64,000 nucleotides of DNA from Shewanella algidipiscicola (GCF_003605125.1 NZ_QPQT01000019.1:25465-89464), one strand, 5' to 3'; shown: positions 1 to 9,127, numbered from the stretch's first letter. Notes: generated by a model not told the origin, from the letters alone. A program made the numbers and translations.

Positions 1-2
1 TT

Positions 3-581
3 ACCTCTCTAAACCAATTAAAAGGCAAGCGTATCTCGTTAGGGGCACCAGCCAGTGGAACCGCCGTGACCTCTGCAGCATTGCTTGAGTCGATGGGGCT
101 CGATATCAAAAAAGATATCGATGCGGTTTACCTTAACTACTCAGAAACCACAAACGCCTTGGCCAATGGCCAAATCGACGCAGGCTTTATTGTCGGCGGG
201 CAAGGAGTTGGGGCTGTAACCCAAGTAGCACTGACCCATGATATCAATCTTATCCCTATCACTGATGAACAAAGTGCCGCTTTCATGGCGCAATACCCAG
301 CCTACAGCAGCTACACTATTCCTGAAAATGTCTACAACAAGGTAGCTGCAGTCCCCACATTAAGTGTGTGGAATGTATTGGTTGTTAGCGCCACGATGAG
401 CGATGAAATGGCATTTAACTTAACCAAAGCGGCATTCGAAAACATGGCCGAAGTACGTAAAGTGGTTAAAGTGGCCGAAGCCACTACACCTGAAAATGCG
501 TTTCACCTAAAGGGAGTGCCACTGCACCCTGGCGCGCAGCAATATTTCGATTCAATGGCTAAGGGCGCCAGCGCGAAGTAA
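3..581 (+). CDS. TAXI-family TRAP transporter solute-binding protein, C-terminal part
   Basis: The frame is open from the left edge, so only the C-terminal 192 residues are present. The visible protein starts with 'LKGKRISLGAPASGTAVT', followed by an 'SETTNALANGQIDAGFIVGG' stretch. This is the typical lobe of TAXI-type periplasmic receptors that deliver organic acids or amino acids to a TRAP permease. A fused TRAP permease follows about 380 bases downstream on the same strand, which fits a receptor-permease pair. The ligand cannot be read from the sequence. The signal peptide and N-lobe lie outside the window. Confidence 0.85.
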   Translation, partial: TSLNQLKGKRISLGAPASGTAVTSAALLESMGLDIKKDIDAVYLNYSETTNALANGQIDAGFIVGGQGVGAVTQVALTHDINLIPITDEQSAAFMAQYPAYSSYTIPENVYNKVAAVPTLSVWNVLVVSATMSDEMAFNLTKAAFENMAEVRKVVKVAEATTPENAFHLKGVPLHPGAQQYFDSMAKGASAK

Positions 582-959
582 AGCGCAGGACAACTGAGCC
601 GATGCTCGATGCGTTTCCCCCGCGAAATGGATCTATAGAACATTAGCATCACCAACAAAGGCAACTACACAGTTGCCTTTGTCACCTTAAATGTGCTTAG
701 GCCTGTTGATCTTTCAAGGTTGTTTTTGCAGCGAATTGTTGGGTATTTATACAAGGCAGAAGCTTCGTGGTGTAGTTATTCTACATAAAAAGCTGAGAAC
801 GCAGTAGAAATGACCAACACATGCTGCCCGAAGGGGTCGGCTAAAAACGTTTTTGTCTCGAACAAAATTCAACCAGTAAAGCTCAACAGGCCCTAATACA
901 TAATGAAGCGCGCTAGCGCCACTGCGTAGCCGCCATTTTCGTTTAATGAAGGATTTTTT
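582..959. other. intergenic region between TRAP receptor and permease genes
   Basis: The stretch holds the hairpin at 657-681 and then AT-rich sequence leading to the permease ribosome binding site (GAAGGA at about 948-953). I see no convincing gene in it. A 76-codon minus-strand frame here has no family resemblance and overlaps the permease start. Confidence 0.5.
657..681 (+). terminator. hairpin after the TAXI receptor gene
   Basis: A perfect inverted repeat, AAAGGCAACT-ACAC-AGTTGCCTTT, lies about 75 bases after the receptor stop codon. There is no long U-run after it (GTCACCTT follows), so it may only attenuate transcription or stabilise the 3' end before the permease gene. Confidence 0.5.
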
Positions 960-2906
960 ATGAGTGCAGTTGAACATAATGCCTCTGCAGATCGCAGTGA
1001 CGCATCACTTGCGAGCGATAGACCTATGCCATTTGAGCGCATAGTGACACTTTTTGGCTATGGGATCCTCGCCATTGCTGTCGCACTCTCGGCATTTCAG
1101 ATCTGGCAAGGTATAACCTCGACAATATCGGCCACCTACTTTCGCCCTACCCACCTCACCTGGGTGTTGGTGCTGATTTTTTTACATTATCCACTAGTCG
1201 CTAATCGCTATAGCAAGCTGTACCTCTCTGGGCGTGTGGTCGACCTGGTATTATGCGCTGCCGCCGTGTTTGCCGGTTACCGTCTGTGGATATTTGATTA
1301 CAACGATATCGATCATCTGCTGTATGGCTTAGGCAGCGCCGATCTTATCGCGGGCTGCGTCTTGCTGGGATTATTGATGGAGGGATGTCGCCGTACGGTA
1401 GGCCCGGTTATGGTATTGATAGCGCTACTCTTTCTTAGTTATAGCGCTTTTGGTGATATGTTACCTGGCGCGCTAGCGACTAAGGCCTATTCATTACAAG
1501 AGCTGATACAGTTTCAGGTTTATTCCGCCAATGGCGTGTTCGGCTCCGCCTTAGGGATCGCCGCCACCACAGTGTTTATCTTTGTGCTATTTGGCGCCTT
1601 TTTAGAGGTGACAGGCGCTGGTAAGTTTTTTATCGATCTGGCTTTTTCGATTGCCGGAAAATACCGCGGTGGCCCGGCAAAGGCCGCGGTACTGGCTTCG
1701 GCGGGTTTAGGCTCCATTTCAGGTTCGGCCATCGCCAATACCGTTACCACAGGTTCGGTCACTATTCCCATGATGAAAAAGCTCGGGTATACCCCGGAGC
1801 AATCGGCGGGGATTGAGGCCGCAGCTTCCACGGGTGGACAAATCATGCCTCCTATCATGGGTGCTGGCGCCTTTGTTATGGCGCAATTTACTGGCGTGCC
1901 TTATAGCGACATCATGTTGGCCTCGATAGCACCTGCCATCTTGTACTTTTTCTGTACCTTGCTCTATGTGCATCTGATGGCCTGTAAGCTCAACTTGCGG
2001 GCTCAAAGCCGCACCGAAGCGGTGATCACCGTCATGAAAGATGGCGCCCATCACCTTATTCCTTTAGTGCTGATCACTGTGCTGCTGATGCTGGCGTATT
2101 CACCGCTGTTGGTGGGCGTGGCGGGCTGCGCAGCAATCTTATTAACAGCAGGGCTGCGTAAACATAGCCGCATCGGCTTACGTAAATTTATCTCAGGCAT
2201 GAAAAACGGGGCGCTATTGGCGCTGCCTATCTCGGTGGCGTGTGGCGCGGCGGGGATCATTGTTGGCGTTGTCGGCCAAACAGGTATTGGTTTGCAATTT
2301 ACCCAGTTTGTGATGGATTTTTCCGGTGGCTATATGTTGGTAGCACTGGGACTGGTCAGCATTGTGGCCTTAGTGCTGGGGATGGGTCTACCGGTAACGG
2401 CGGCATATATTGTGCTTGCCGTGATGGCCGTGCCTATGCTGGGCGACTTTGGCTTACCCCTATTGACTGCCCATCTGATTGTATTTTGGCTGTCACAAAC
2501 CTCCAATGTCACACCGCCTATCGCGCTGGCGGCCTTCGCTGGTGCCGGTGTGGCAAACGCCAACCCGATGAAGTCATCGGTAGAAGCCTTTAAGTTAGCC
2601 GGTGGCCTGTTTATCATCCCCATCATGATGGCTTATACTGACCTACTTAATCCCGATGTTAGTTGGCTAGGCTTTCTATTTGCGATAGCACAAACCAGCA
2701 CCATCATAGTCGCATTGGCTATCGCTATCGAAGGCTATATGCTGCGTAGGCTGACCCTAATAGAGCGATTGGTGGCCCTGTTTATTGTCCCCTTGGTACT
2801 CTTTAATCCATTTAATTTAGGCATAGCTGGTGTCGCAGCATTACTGGTATTGCTAGCCATACAGTGGCAAAGCCGCGATGTGATTAAGCGTTCAGATAAT
2901 CACTAA
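960..2906 (+). CDS. TRAP transporter fused permease (DctQM type, 4TM/12TM)
   Basis: This 648-residue, very hydrophobic protein is the membrane part of a TRAP transporter. The small DctQ-like (about 4 TM, residues 20-150) and large DctM-like (residues 150-648) subunits are joined in one chain, as is normal for TAXI systems. The DctM part has the conserved Gly/Ser-rich patches 'SGSAIANTVTTGSVTIPMMK' (about residue 250) and 'ASTGGQIMPPIMGAGAFVMA' (about residue 290). These belong to the ion-coupled transport core. Import would be driven by a sodium or proton gradient with substrate delivered by the upstream TAXI receptor. The start is ATG, with GAAGGA seven bases upstream. The substrate is unknown. 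Confidence 0.93.
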   Translation: MSAVEHNASADRSDASLASDRPMPFERIVTLFGYGILAIAVALSAFQIWQGITSTISATYFRPTHLTWVLVLIFLHYPLVANRYSKLYLSGRVVDLVLCAAAVFAGYRLWIFDYNDIDHLLYGLGSADLIAGCVLLGLLMEGCRRTVGPVMVLIALLFLSYSAFGDMLPGALATKAYSLQELIQFQVYSANGVFGSALGIAATTVFIFVLFGAFLEVTGAGKFFIDLAFSIAGKYRGGPAKAAVLASAGLGSISGSAIANTVTTGSVTIPMMKKLGYTPEQSAGIEAAASTGGQIMPPIMGAGAFVMAQFTGVPYSDIMLASIAPAILYFFCTLLYVHLMACKLNLRAQSRTEAVITVMKDGAHHLIPLVLITVLLMLAYSPLLVGVAGCAAILLTAGLRKHSRIGLRKFISGMKNGALLALPISVACGAAGIIVGVVGQTGIGLQFTQFVMDFSGGYMLVALGLVSIVALVLGMGLPVTAAYIVLAVMAVPMLGDFGLPLLTAHLIVFWLSQTSNVTPPIALAAFAGAGVANANPMKSSVEAFKLAGGLFIIPIMMAYTDLLNPDVSWLGFLFAIAQTSTIIVALAIAIEGYMLRRLTLIERLVALFIVPLVLFNPFNLGIAGVAALLVLLAIQWQSRDVIKRSDNH

Positions 2907-3089
2907 CCGCCGTTGATGAGCGCGCCAAGGTCATCATGCCTTGTCGCGCTAACGCCTTAACCTAAGATAATGACCTAGAATAAACTTATTGTGATAATTG
3001 CCGATTTAAGTGGTCGGCGTATAAGTATGGCATCATACTGAAAGTTAACATGCTATCATCAATCATCCGCCACATTTAAGGGGCCAGCC

Positions 3090-3413
3090 ATGTTGGTTAC
3101 ATTTAAGACCAAGTACTATTCTGACATCACCATGTTTGGCGATGTTGCTACCCGTTTACTGCAAATGATGGGACACAGTACCATAGTGCCCGGTGCCATC
3201 GCGGCCGCCGATGTCCCCGCTGCATTGCAAAAATTATCGGCGGCTATTTCGGCGCTCCCCACTGTCGATGAAGCCGCTCGCACACAGCTCGATGCCGATA
3301 ATGAAGAAGAGGAGGACGATGCGCCGGAAGTCAGCTTACGCCACCGCGCCTTACCACTTATCGCCTTACTCGAGTCGGCGCAAGAGTCGCAAAGCTACGT
3401 CATGTGGGAATAA
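3090..3413 (+). CDS. DUF1840 family protein
   Basis: A 107-residue soluble protein that begins 'MLVTFKTKYYSDITMFGDVA' and ends 'SAQESQSYVMWE', both features of the DUF1840 family of small gammaproteobacterial proteins. A run of acidic residues (NEEEEDDAPE, about 75-84) links a predicted N-terminal alpha/beta part to a C-terminal helix. The function of the family is not known. AGGGG lies seven to eight bases before the ATG. The gene stands alone between the TRAP operon and a convergent LysR gene, with only four bases between the two stops. Confidence 0.85.
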   Translation: MLVTFKTKYYSDITMFGDVATRLLQMMGHSTIVPGAIAAADVPAALQKLSAAISALPTVDEAARTQLDADNEEEEDDAPEVSLRHRALPLIALLESAQESQSYVMWE

Positions 3414-3417
3414 CACC

Positions 3418-4362
3418 CTAAATCGGCTCGCAACGGGCCAATTCGGTTAGCAGCATTTCACGCCCCTCATTCTGTACATGAGATAAAAAGGCCTGTGCTA
3501 TCGCCGAGGGCCGTTTCGACTTTAGCCATAAAAAATACCAATTGGAGTTAATAGGCAAGGATTTCACCCGCAACTGAGCCAGCCCCATATGGCCGCCAAA
3601 CGTGAGGGTATGGGCTGATAATATACTCACCCCTAAACCAGACATCACCGAATGTTTAATGGCTTCGTTACTCTCAATGGTCATCTTCACATTAAGCTTA
3701 ACGCCTTGTTTGCTCATGAAGTTTTCGATGGCTAAACGGGTACCGGAACCGTTCTCACGCATTAAAAAAGGCGCCTCACATAACTGGGCTAACGACACCT
3801 CCGCTTGCTGCACCAACGGATGCTCTTCGTGGGCAATGGCAACCAGTGGATTATTAAAAAATTCGATGCTCTCGGTATTAAGGTCGCCCGGTGGATGACT
3901 AAAGACATAAAAATCATCAATGCCTTGTTTAAGCCGTTCGATGATCTGTTGGCGGTTACCCACATTTAATTGCACGCTGATATTGGGGTAACGCTTACAA
4001 AATGGCCCTAACAGATGCGGAATAAAGTATTTTGCGGTGGTCACCACCGCCAAGCGAAGCGTTCCTGACTTCAACTCCCCCATGTCTGACAACGACATCT
4101 CTAAGCGAGAAAAACTGTCTAATACCTCGGTGGCTGTTTTCACCACCTCTAATCCCGCTTCGGTAAACACCACTTTTCTGCCCACGATGTTATACAAAGC
4201 CAGCCCGACTACGTCGGCCAGTTTTTTTAATTGCATCGAGATTGTCGGCTGAGTCAGGTGCAATTGCTGCGCGGCGCCACTGACGCTGCCGCTATCATAT
4301 ACCGCTAACAAAATCTCCATCTGCCGCAGGGTGCCTAAATGGGCTTGTAATCTGAGTGACAT
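3418..4362 (-). CDS. LysR-family transcriptional regulator
   Basis: A 314-residue regulator. An N-terminal winged helix-turn-helix (residues about 8-67, 'GSVSGAAQQLHLTQPTISMQ') is followed by a LysR substrate-binding domain from about residue 95. The overall look is close to the CbbR/YeiE branch of LysR proteins, several of which control inorganic-carbon genes. The gene is divergent from the small membrane protein, SbtA-like permease and purEK block, and a perfect inverted repeat lies in the shared intergenic region. It is therefore the probable regulator of that block, and perhaps of itself. AAGGT lies six bases before the ATG. The effector is unknown. Confidence 0.92.
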   Translation of the reverse strand: MSLRLQAHLGTLRQMEILLAVYDSGSVSGAAQQLHLTQPTISMQLKKLADVVGLALYNIVGRKVVFTEAGLEVVKTATEVLDSFSRLEMSLSDMGELKSGTLRLAVVTTAKYFIPHLLGPFCKRYPNISVQLNVGNRQQIIERLKQGIDDFYVFSHPPGDLNTESIEFFNNPLVAIAHEEHPLVQQAEVSLAQLCEAPFLMRENGSGTRLAIENFMSKQGVKLNVKMTIESNEAIKHSVMSGLGVSILSAHTLTFGGHMGLAQLRVKSLPINSNWYFLWLKSKRPSAIAQAFLSHVQNEGREMLLTELARCEPI

Positions 4363-4374
4363 GGCTGACCTTTA

Positions 4375-4392
4375 TATAGATTTTTATCTATA
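4375..4392. promoter_or_regulatory. candidate LysR operator (inverted repeat)
   Basis: TATAGAT-TTTT-ATCTATA is a perfect 7-4-7 inverted repeat, 12 bases upstream of the LysR start codon. It sits in the divergent region facing the SbtA-like operon. A second, less perfect AT-rich element (ATATCTATTTTTATATATAG) follows at about 4406-4425. Two such elements in a divergent LysR intergenic region fit an autoregulatory and activating site pair. Assignment is by position and symmetry only. Confidence 0.5.
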
Positions 4393-4496
4393 GAGTAACT
4401 AATAAATATCTATTTTTATATATAGCCTGTTTTTGGCAAGATTACCGCATAAATTTGGTGACCGATAGCAATCGGCCGCAAACAAGCGAGGATGGG

Positions 4497-4757
4497 ATGA
4501 AACAGATCATTGAACAAATACGACAAGACCGCGCGCTGTTATTTAGTTTACTGGTTGCTACAGGTGTGGGCGCACTTGGCGGCGTAGCTAACATACAGGG
4601 CCACAATGGTGGCGGACTGCTTCTGTCTGCTGGCGCGGTTTTCACCCTATGCGCAGTCACTCTTTTCAATCGACTCACCTCATCATCGCGCCGCCAACGT
4701 CAGCCTCTGGCGTCAACAACGCAGGTCAAGCTCACCTCTGACTTAAGCGGAAGCTAA
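4497..4757 (+). CDS. small membrane protein upstream of the SbtA-like permease
   Basis: An 86-residue protein starting 'MKQIIEQIRQDRALLF'. It has two hydrophobic stretches (about residues 15-30 and 38-58) separated by a Gly/Asn-rich turn ('GGVANIQGHNGGG') and a basic tail. I chose this ATG because GAGG lies four bases upstream; an upstream TTG in the same frame is not needed. It ends one base before the start of the permease gene, so the two are probably co-translated. I do not recognise a named family. It could be an accessory or regulatory subunit of the permease. Confidence 0.6.
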   Translation: MKQIIEQIRQDRALLFSLLVATGVGALGGVANIQGHNGGGLLLSAGAVFTLCAVTLFNRLTSSSRRQRQPLASTTQVKLTSDLSGS

Positions 4758-4758
4758 T

Positions 4759-5691
4759 ATGCAACTCGACATTACCATCGCATTTTTCATCTTAGGAGCG
4801 TTAGCCACATTATTGAAATCCAATGTGCAATTTCCTAAGGCGCTCTATCAAGCTTTGACCCTATTCTTATTAATCGCCATCGGCCTAAAAGGTGGCGTAG
4901 CGCTGGCCAAATATGGCTCTAGCGCACTATTACCCCAGTCGATGTGGGTCATCGCAATGGGGTTAATATTGCCACTTATCGCCTTTCCCATTTTACGCTT
5001 TATCGGCCAACTTAACCGCGCCGATAGCGCCTCAATTGCTGCCCATTATGGCTCGGTAAGCATTGGTACCTATGCGGTCGCGGTGGCATTTTTAGAATCG
5101 CAACATATCAGTTATGAAGCCTATTTCCCGCTGTTTGTGGTGTTACTGGAGATCCCTGCGATTGCCGTCGGTATCGCCCTTGCCCAAGAAAAAGGCCAGC
5201 AAGTGAAGTGGCGCGTATTACTGCATGAAGTGTTTTGTAATCAAAGCTTAATCCTACTTGTGGGGGCGCTGGTTATGGGTTACTGGGGCGCCGACCGAAT
5301 AGGCTCTATCACGCCGCTGTTCTTTGACCTGTTCCATGGTGTCTTGGCATTGTTCTTATTAGAGATGGGGATGATGGCGGCCAGTCGAATTCAGGCGCTA
5401 AAACAGATGGGCAGCTTTATTCTGGCATTTGGCGTGGCCATGCCCTTAATTGGCGGTTTCATCGGCTGCTTACTGGGGCTCTATTTAGGGCTGTCCAATG
5501 GCGGTGCTATCTTATTGGCCACCTTAGGCGCCAGCGCATCTTATATTGCGGTGCCTGCGGCGATGCGCGTTGCCATTCCCCGGGCCGACCATAGCCTGTC
5601 GGTCACCTATTCGTTAGCAATCACCTTCCCGTTCAACGTACTGGTCGGTATCCCCACTTATGCACTATTTACACATTGGTTAACAACTTAA
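4759..5691 (+). CDS. SbtA-like sodium-dependent bicarbonate transporter family permease
   Basis: This 310-residue protein has about ten membrane segments and belongs to the DUF897/SbtA family, which includes the cyanobacterial sodium-bicarbonate symporter. Recognisable stretches are 'LKSNVQFPKALYQALTLFLL' near the N-terminus, 'AAHYGSVSIGTYAVAVAFLE' (about 95-114), and 'LGASASYIAVPAAMRVAIP' near the C-terminus. The gene is nine bases upstream of purE, and purK follows. PurK consumes bicarbonate, so a role in bicarbonate supply is plausible. That link is inference from context. Many SbtA homologues outside cyanobacteria have untested substrates. Confidence 0.85.
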   Translation: MQLDITIAFFILGALATLLKSNVQFPKALYQALTLFLLIAIGLKGGVALAKYGSSALLPQSMWVIAMGLILPLIAFPILRFIGQLNRADSASIAAHYGSVSIGTYAVAVAFLESQHISYEAYFPLFVVLLEIPAIAVGIALAQEKGQQVKWRVLLHEVFCNQSLILLVGALVMGYWGADRIGSITPLFFDLFHGVLALFLLEMGMMAASRIQALKQMGSFILAFGVAMPLIGGFIGCLLGLYLGLSNGGAILLATLGASASYIAVPAAMRVAIPRADHSLSVTYSLAITFPFNVLVGIPTYALFTHWLTT

Positions 5692-5700
5692 GAGGCAGCA

Positions 5701-6183
5701 ATGACACAAGCTAAAGTCGCAATAATTATGGGCTCACAAAGTGATTGGCCCACCATGAAAAATGCAACCACTGTGCTCGATGCACTAAAGATAAGCTACC
5801 ACACACAAGTGGTATCGGCGCATCGTACCCCTGAGCGTCTGGTCGAATTTAGCCATAATGCGGCTAAAGAGGGCATAGAGGTGATCATTGCTGGCGCTGG
5901 CGGCGCCGCACACCTACCCGGCATGACTGCCGCGATGACCCACCTGCCCGTAATTGCGGTGCCGGTGTCGAGTAAATCTTTAAAAGGAATGGACAGTTTG
6001 CTGTCTATCGTGCAAATGCCGAAAGGGGTTGCTGTGGCCACCCAAGCGATTGGCGAGTCGGGTGCCTTTAATGCCGGCCTGATGGCAGCGCAAATATTGG
6101 CACTGGGTGATAGCGCTTTAACTCAGCGGCTTATCGATTGGAGAGCTTCACAAACTGCCAGCGTGCCTTTGGAGGTAGAATAA
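5701..6183 (+). CDS. purE: N5-carboxyaminoimidazole ribonucleotide mutase
   Basis: A 160-residue class I PurE. It interconverts N5-CAIR and CAIR in de novo purine synthesis. The signature segments are all present: 'IIMGSQSDWPTMKNA' (phosphate-binding loop, about 8-22), 'SAHRTPERL' (about 40-48) and 'AGAGGAAHLPGM' (about 64-75). The length is normal for the class. AGAGGCAGCA precedes the ATG. The TAA stop overlaps the ATG of purK (TAATG), so the two are translationally coupled. Confidence 0.97.
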   Translation: MTQAKVAIIMGSQSDWPTMKNATTVLDALKISYHTQVVSAHRTPERLVEFSHNAAKEGIEVIIAGAGGAAHLPGMTAAMTHLPVIAVPVSSKSLKGMDSLLSIVQMPKGVAVATQAIGESGAFNAGLMAAQILALGDSALTQRLIDWRASQTASVPLEVE

Positions 6184-7277
6184 TGCGTATTGGCATCATT
6201 GGCTGCGGTCAATTAGCCCGCATGCTGGCACTGGCGGGGCTCCCTTTGGGGCTCAAGTTTAGCTTTGTGGCCGATACTGGCAGCGATACGGATTTAAGCT
6301 GCGTAGAAGGTTTAGGACTGATTGCCCCATGGCAAGCGGGTGATAACCTTGCAGACCTTTATGATGCCTTAGGTCAGCCTGATGCTTTCACGGTAGAAAA
6401 GGAGCAGGTCGACCTCAACTTACTGCACGGCTTAACCGCATTTTGCCGTTTCGCGCCGAGCGTCAATAGCGTTGCCCATTGCAAAAGCCGTATCGAGGAA
6501 AAACAGCTGCTAGCCCAACTTCAGATCCCTAGTGCACCTTTTTGCTATGGTATCGACTTAAACCAAAGCGCCAAAGAGCTTGGTCTACCCATGGTGCTTA
6601 AATCCTTACATGACGGCTATGACGGCAAAAACCAGTGGCTAGTCAAAGATGATAGACAACTAACACAGCTCGCTGCCAGCCCACCCCAAACGGACTATCT
6701 GGCAGAGCAGTGGGTAGCGTTTGACCGGGAAGTATCGCTTATCGGTGTGCGCAGCACGACGGGCGACACCCAGCTTTACCCGCTAACCGAAAATGTGCAC
6801 CATCAAGGGATCTTAGTGCGCTCCATCGCCCCAGCTCAGGGGATAACGCCTCTGATGCAACAAACCGCCGAAGATTATATGCGGGCGATTTTTGACGCCC
6901 TGCCCTATGTGGGCGTGCTCGCCATGGAGTTATTTGTGGTGGGAGATAAACTACTGGTTAACGAGCTGGCTCCTAGAGTGCATAACAGCGGCCACTGGAC
7001 ACAGCTGGGCGCCATGACCTGTCAATTTGAAAACCACCTAAGGGCGATAGCCGGTCTGCCGCTAGGGGCAACGCAAGCTCAAGGCGCGACGGCAATGCTC
7101 AATTTACTGGGCACAGCTGCAGCGCCAAGGGAGGCGCTTACCACCAATGCCAGTTTGCACTGGTATAACAAGACGCCACAACCTCAACGAAAAGTGGGCC
7201 ATATCAACATTAATGCCTGCGACCATGCGCAATTACAGCAGCAGATCGCACAAGTTGAAGCTCGCTTGTCCCGTTAG
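6183..7277 (+). CDS. purK: N5-carboxyaminoimidazole ribonucleotide synthase
   Basis: A 364-residue ATP-grasp enzyme that makes N5-CAIR from AIR, ATP and bicarbonate, the step before PurE. It starts 'MRIGIIGCGQLARMLALAG', the standard PurK N-terminus. The central ATP-grasp part includes 'PMVLKSLHDGYDGKNQW' (about 137-153), 'EQWVAFDREVSLIGVR' and the metal-site segment 'NELAPRVHNSGHWT' (about 260-273). The start overlaps the purE stop. The gene is the last of the SbtA-like/purE/purK block. Confidence 0.97.
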   Translation: MRIGIIGCGQLARMLALAGLPLGLKFSFVADTGSDTDLSCVEGLGLIAPWQAGDNLADLYDALGQPDAFTVEKEQVDLNLLHGLTAFCRFAPSVNSVAHCKSRIEEKQLLAQLQIPSAPFCYGIDLNQSAKELGLPMVLKSLHDGYDGKNQWLVKDDRQLTQLAASPPQTDYLAEQWVAFDREVSLIGVRSTTGDTQLYPLTENVHHQGILVRSIAPAQGITPLMQQTAEDYMRAIFDALPYVGVLAMELFVVGDKLLVNELAPRVHNSGHWTQLGAMTCQFENHLRAIAGLPLGATQAQGATAMLNLLGTAAAPREALTTNASLHWYNKTPQPQRKVGHININACDHAQLQQQIAQVEARLSR

Positions 7278-7303
7278 CGCCACTCGTCAGACAACGGCGC
7301 TTT
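7276..7303 (+). terminator. weak hairpin after purK
   Basis: AGCGCC and GGCGCT pair around a 14-base loop that starts at the purK stop codon and is followed by TTT only. A second hairpin (CAACCACA/TGTGGTTG, 7317-7341) straddles the end of the convergent small gene. Together they probably separate the two convergent units. Confidence 0.4.
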
Positions 7304-7324
7304 AGGGCTGTCGCTCAACCACAC

Positions 7325-7573
7325 TTAATGCTGTGGTTGGGCGCCATTTCGGACAATATCTTTACCCGTATCAAACACCTCTTGGGTTACCCAACGGGCA
7401 AGCAATAACTTGTGGTTATTGCCAAACACCGCCACAAAGTGACGACCGTCGGCATTATTGGTCGCCATGCCAATCCCAACGACCCCTTCTAAACCTAACC
7501 CACCCTGCTCAACAGCGGCAATAAAGCGGCGTAACTCGGTTAAATTGTCGATCACATCGTGTTCATTATTCAT
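7325..7573 (-). CDS. small conserved-looking hypothetical protein
   Basis: An 82-residue soluble protein, convergent with purK. It has a helical N-terminus ('VIDNLTELRRFIAAVEQ') followed by a beta-rich stretch ('HFVAVFGNNHKLLLARWVTQ', about 45-64). Composition and codon use look like a real gene, and it fills an otherwise empty gap. I do not recognise the family. The start codon context is only weakly purine-rich (AAGAGTAG), so the exact start is uncertain. Confidence 0.5.
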   Translation of the reverse strand: MNNEHDVIDNLTELRRFIAAVEQGGLGLEGVVGIGMATNNADGRHFVAVFGNNHKLLLARWVTQEVFDTGKDIVRNGAQPQH

Positions 7574-7882
7574 CTATTCACTACTCTTATCGTCACAACT
7601 GACCTGCATTGGCTCAAATGGAGCTGAGGTTCAGTCTGTATCTGTATCACTTTGAGCGGCGTACTTTACCGTAAAGTGGGGGACAATGTGAACTCTCAGT
7701 ATTGCACTATCATCATTGGCTAAGGCGGCAGAGATTCTATTGCGGCCATTTATCTGCCACTTATAACTAATACTTGGGATCGATAGCCAAGTATTATAAC
7801 TAAAAATAACCTTTAGGGGTTTAACTCTGATTAAACATCCCGATATTAACCAGTATCACGCCAGTAAAACCAAGGAAATCAC

Positions 7883-8740
7883 ATGACACAGGAATATACG
7901 CCCCCCAAAGTATGGACAATGGATAGAGAGAGCGGCGGCAAATGGGCCAGTATTAATCGCCCCGATTCTGGCGCCAGACACCAACAAGCCTTGCCAGTAG
8001 GCAAGCATCCTTTGCAACTGCATTCGTTGGCCACCCCTAACGGCCAAAAAGTCACTATCATGCTGGAGGAACTCTTGGCTAAAGGTGTTAGCGCCGCCGA
8101 ATACGATGCCTACACCATAGATATTGGCGAGGGCGAGCAATTCTCATCAGGCTTTGTCGCCATCAACCCCAACTCGAAAATTCCTGCCCTCGTCGATAAC
8201 TCGGGTGATGAGCCGATAAGAGTGTTTGAGTCGGGCGCCATCTTGCTTTATTTAGCCGACAAATTTGGCCACTTTATCCCTAAAGATCACGCCGCCCGCA
8301 CTGAGACACTCAATTGGTTATTTTGGCTACAAGGCTCGGCGCCTTACTTGGGTGGCGGGTTCGGCCACTTCTATGCCTATGCGCCTGAAAAATTTGAGTA
8401 CCCCATCAATCGCTTCACCATGGAAGTGAAACGCCAATTAGACGTGCTAGATAAACAGTTAGCCAACAACACCTACATTGCAGGCGATGAATACAGCATT
8501 GCCGATATGGCCATTTGGACTTGGTACGGTAACTTAGTGCTTGGCCATTTATATGATGCCGCCGAATTCTTAGCGGTAGACTCTTATACTCATGTCGTTC
8601 GCTGGGCCAACAATGTCGCCGCCAGACCCGCAGTGCAGCGCGGTCGTATCGTCAACCGCACATGGGGCGAAACGTGGGAGCAACTCGATGAGCGCCACAG
8701 CGCCAGCGATATAGACCAAGTGCTAAATCAGCGTCCTTAG
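7883..8740 (+). CDS. yghU: YghU-type glutathione S-transferase / disulfide-bond oxidoreductase
   Basis: A 285-residue cytosolic protein of the Nu-class GST group (YghU/YfcG), which act as glutathione-dependent disulfide reductases rather than classic conjugating transferases. The N-terminal extension 'YTPPKVWTMDRESGGKWASI' is typical of YghU. The thioredoxin-like domain follows ('PLQLHSLATPNGQKVTIML', about 46-64), with 'NPNSKIPALVD' and 'VFESGAILLYLADKFG' for glutathione binding. A helical C-domain contains 'EYSIADMAIWTWYGNLVLG'. Length matches the family. It is transcribed alone. Confidence 0.92.
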   Translation: MTQEYTPPKVWTMDRESGGKWASINRPDSGARHQQALPVGKHPLQLHSLATPNGQKVTIMLEELLAKGVSAAEYDAYTIDIGEGEQFSSGFVAINPNSKIPALVDNSGDEPIRVFESGAILLYLADKFGHFIPKDHAARTETLNWLFWLQGSAPYLGGGFGHFYAYAPEKFEYPINRFTMEVKRQLDVLDKQLANNTYIAGDEYSIADMAIWTWYGNLVLGHLYDAAEFLAVDSYTHVVRWANNVAARPAVQRGRIVNRTWGETWEQLDERHSASDIDQVLNQRP

Positions 8741-8820
8741 GCTAACGTCGCGTGATTACGCCATGAATCGATTACCATTGAATTAAAAAATATCACCAAA
8801 AAATTGAGCGTTAAACTTAA

Positions 8821-8853
8821 TGCCAGTCAGTTAAGTTGACTGGTATTTTTTTT
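8821..8853 (+). terminator. rho-independent terminator downstream of yghU
   Basis: TGCCAGTCAGTTAAGTTGACTGGTA forms a strong stem, followed on the plus strand by an uninterrupted run of eight or more T. It lies about 80 bases after the yghU stop codon. Confidence 0.85.
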
Positions 8854-9089
8854 CTGGAATATCGCCTTCAGTATTATTACGCTTTCGGCCTGTTCATAAA
8901 AACGCTTCACCTAACCAGAAATAACGACAGGAGTTGACCATAGGTATCTTGAATTTTTGGCTGATTAGCTCCCCCTAGAAGTTCAGTGAATGCATAAGTT
9001 TCTGCTAACAGTTAAAAAGACAAAAAATAGTTAAGGTTTCAAATTAATTAGGTTAATTGTTGACGATTCATAGGTTTGTGAGGCAAAGA

Positions 9090-9127
9090 TAAAAAAAACC
9101 GAATTCTAAAATAGAATTCGGTTTTTG
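9090..9127. terminator. bidirectional terminator after the envelope operon
   Basis: AAAAACCGAATTCTA and TAGAATTCGGTTTTT form a perfect stem around AAA, with an A-run on one side and a T-run on the other, so it can act in both directions. It lies about 40 bases beyond the end of the minus-strand four-gene operon. Confidence 0.85.

Noticed and set aside
747..977. 76-codon minus-strand frame
   Set aside because: Basic and Cys-rich composition, overlaps the TRAP permease start, no family resemblance.
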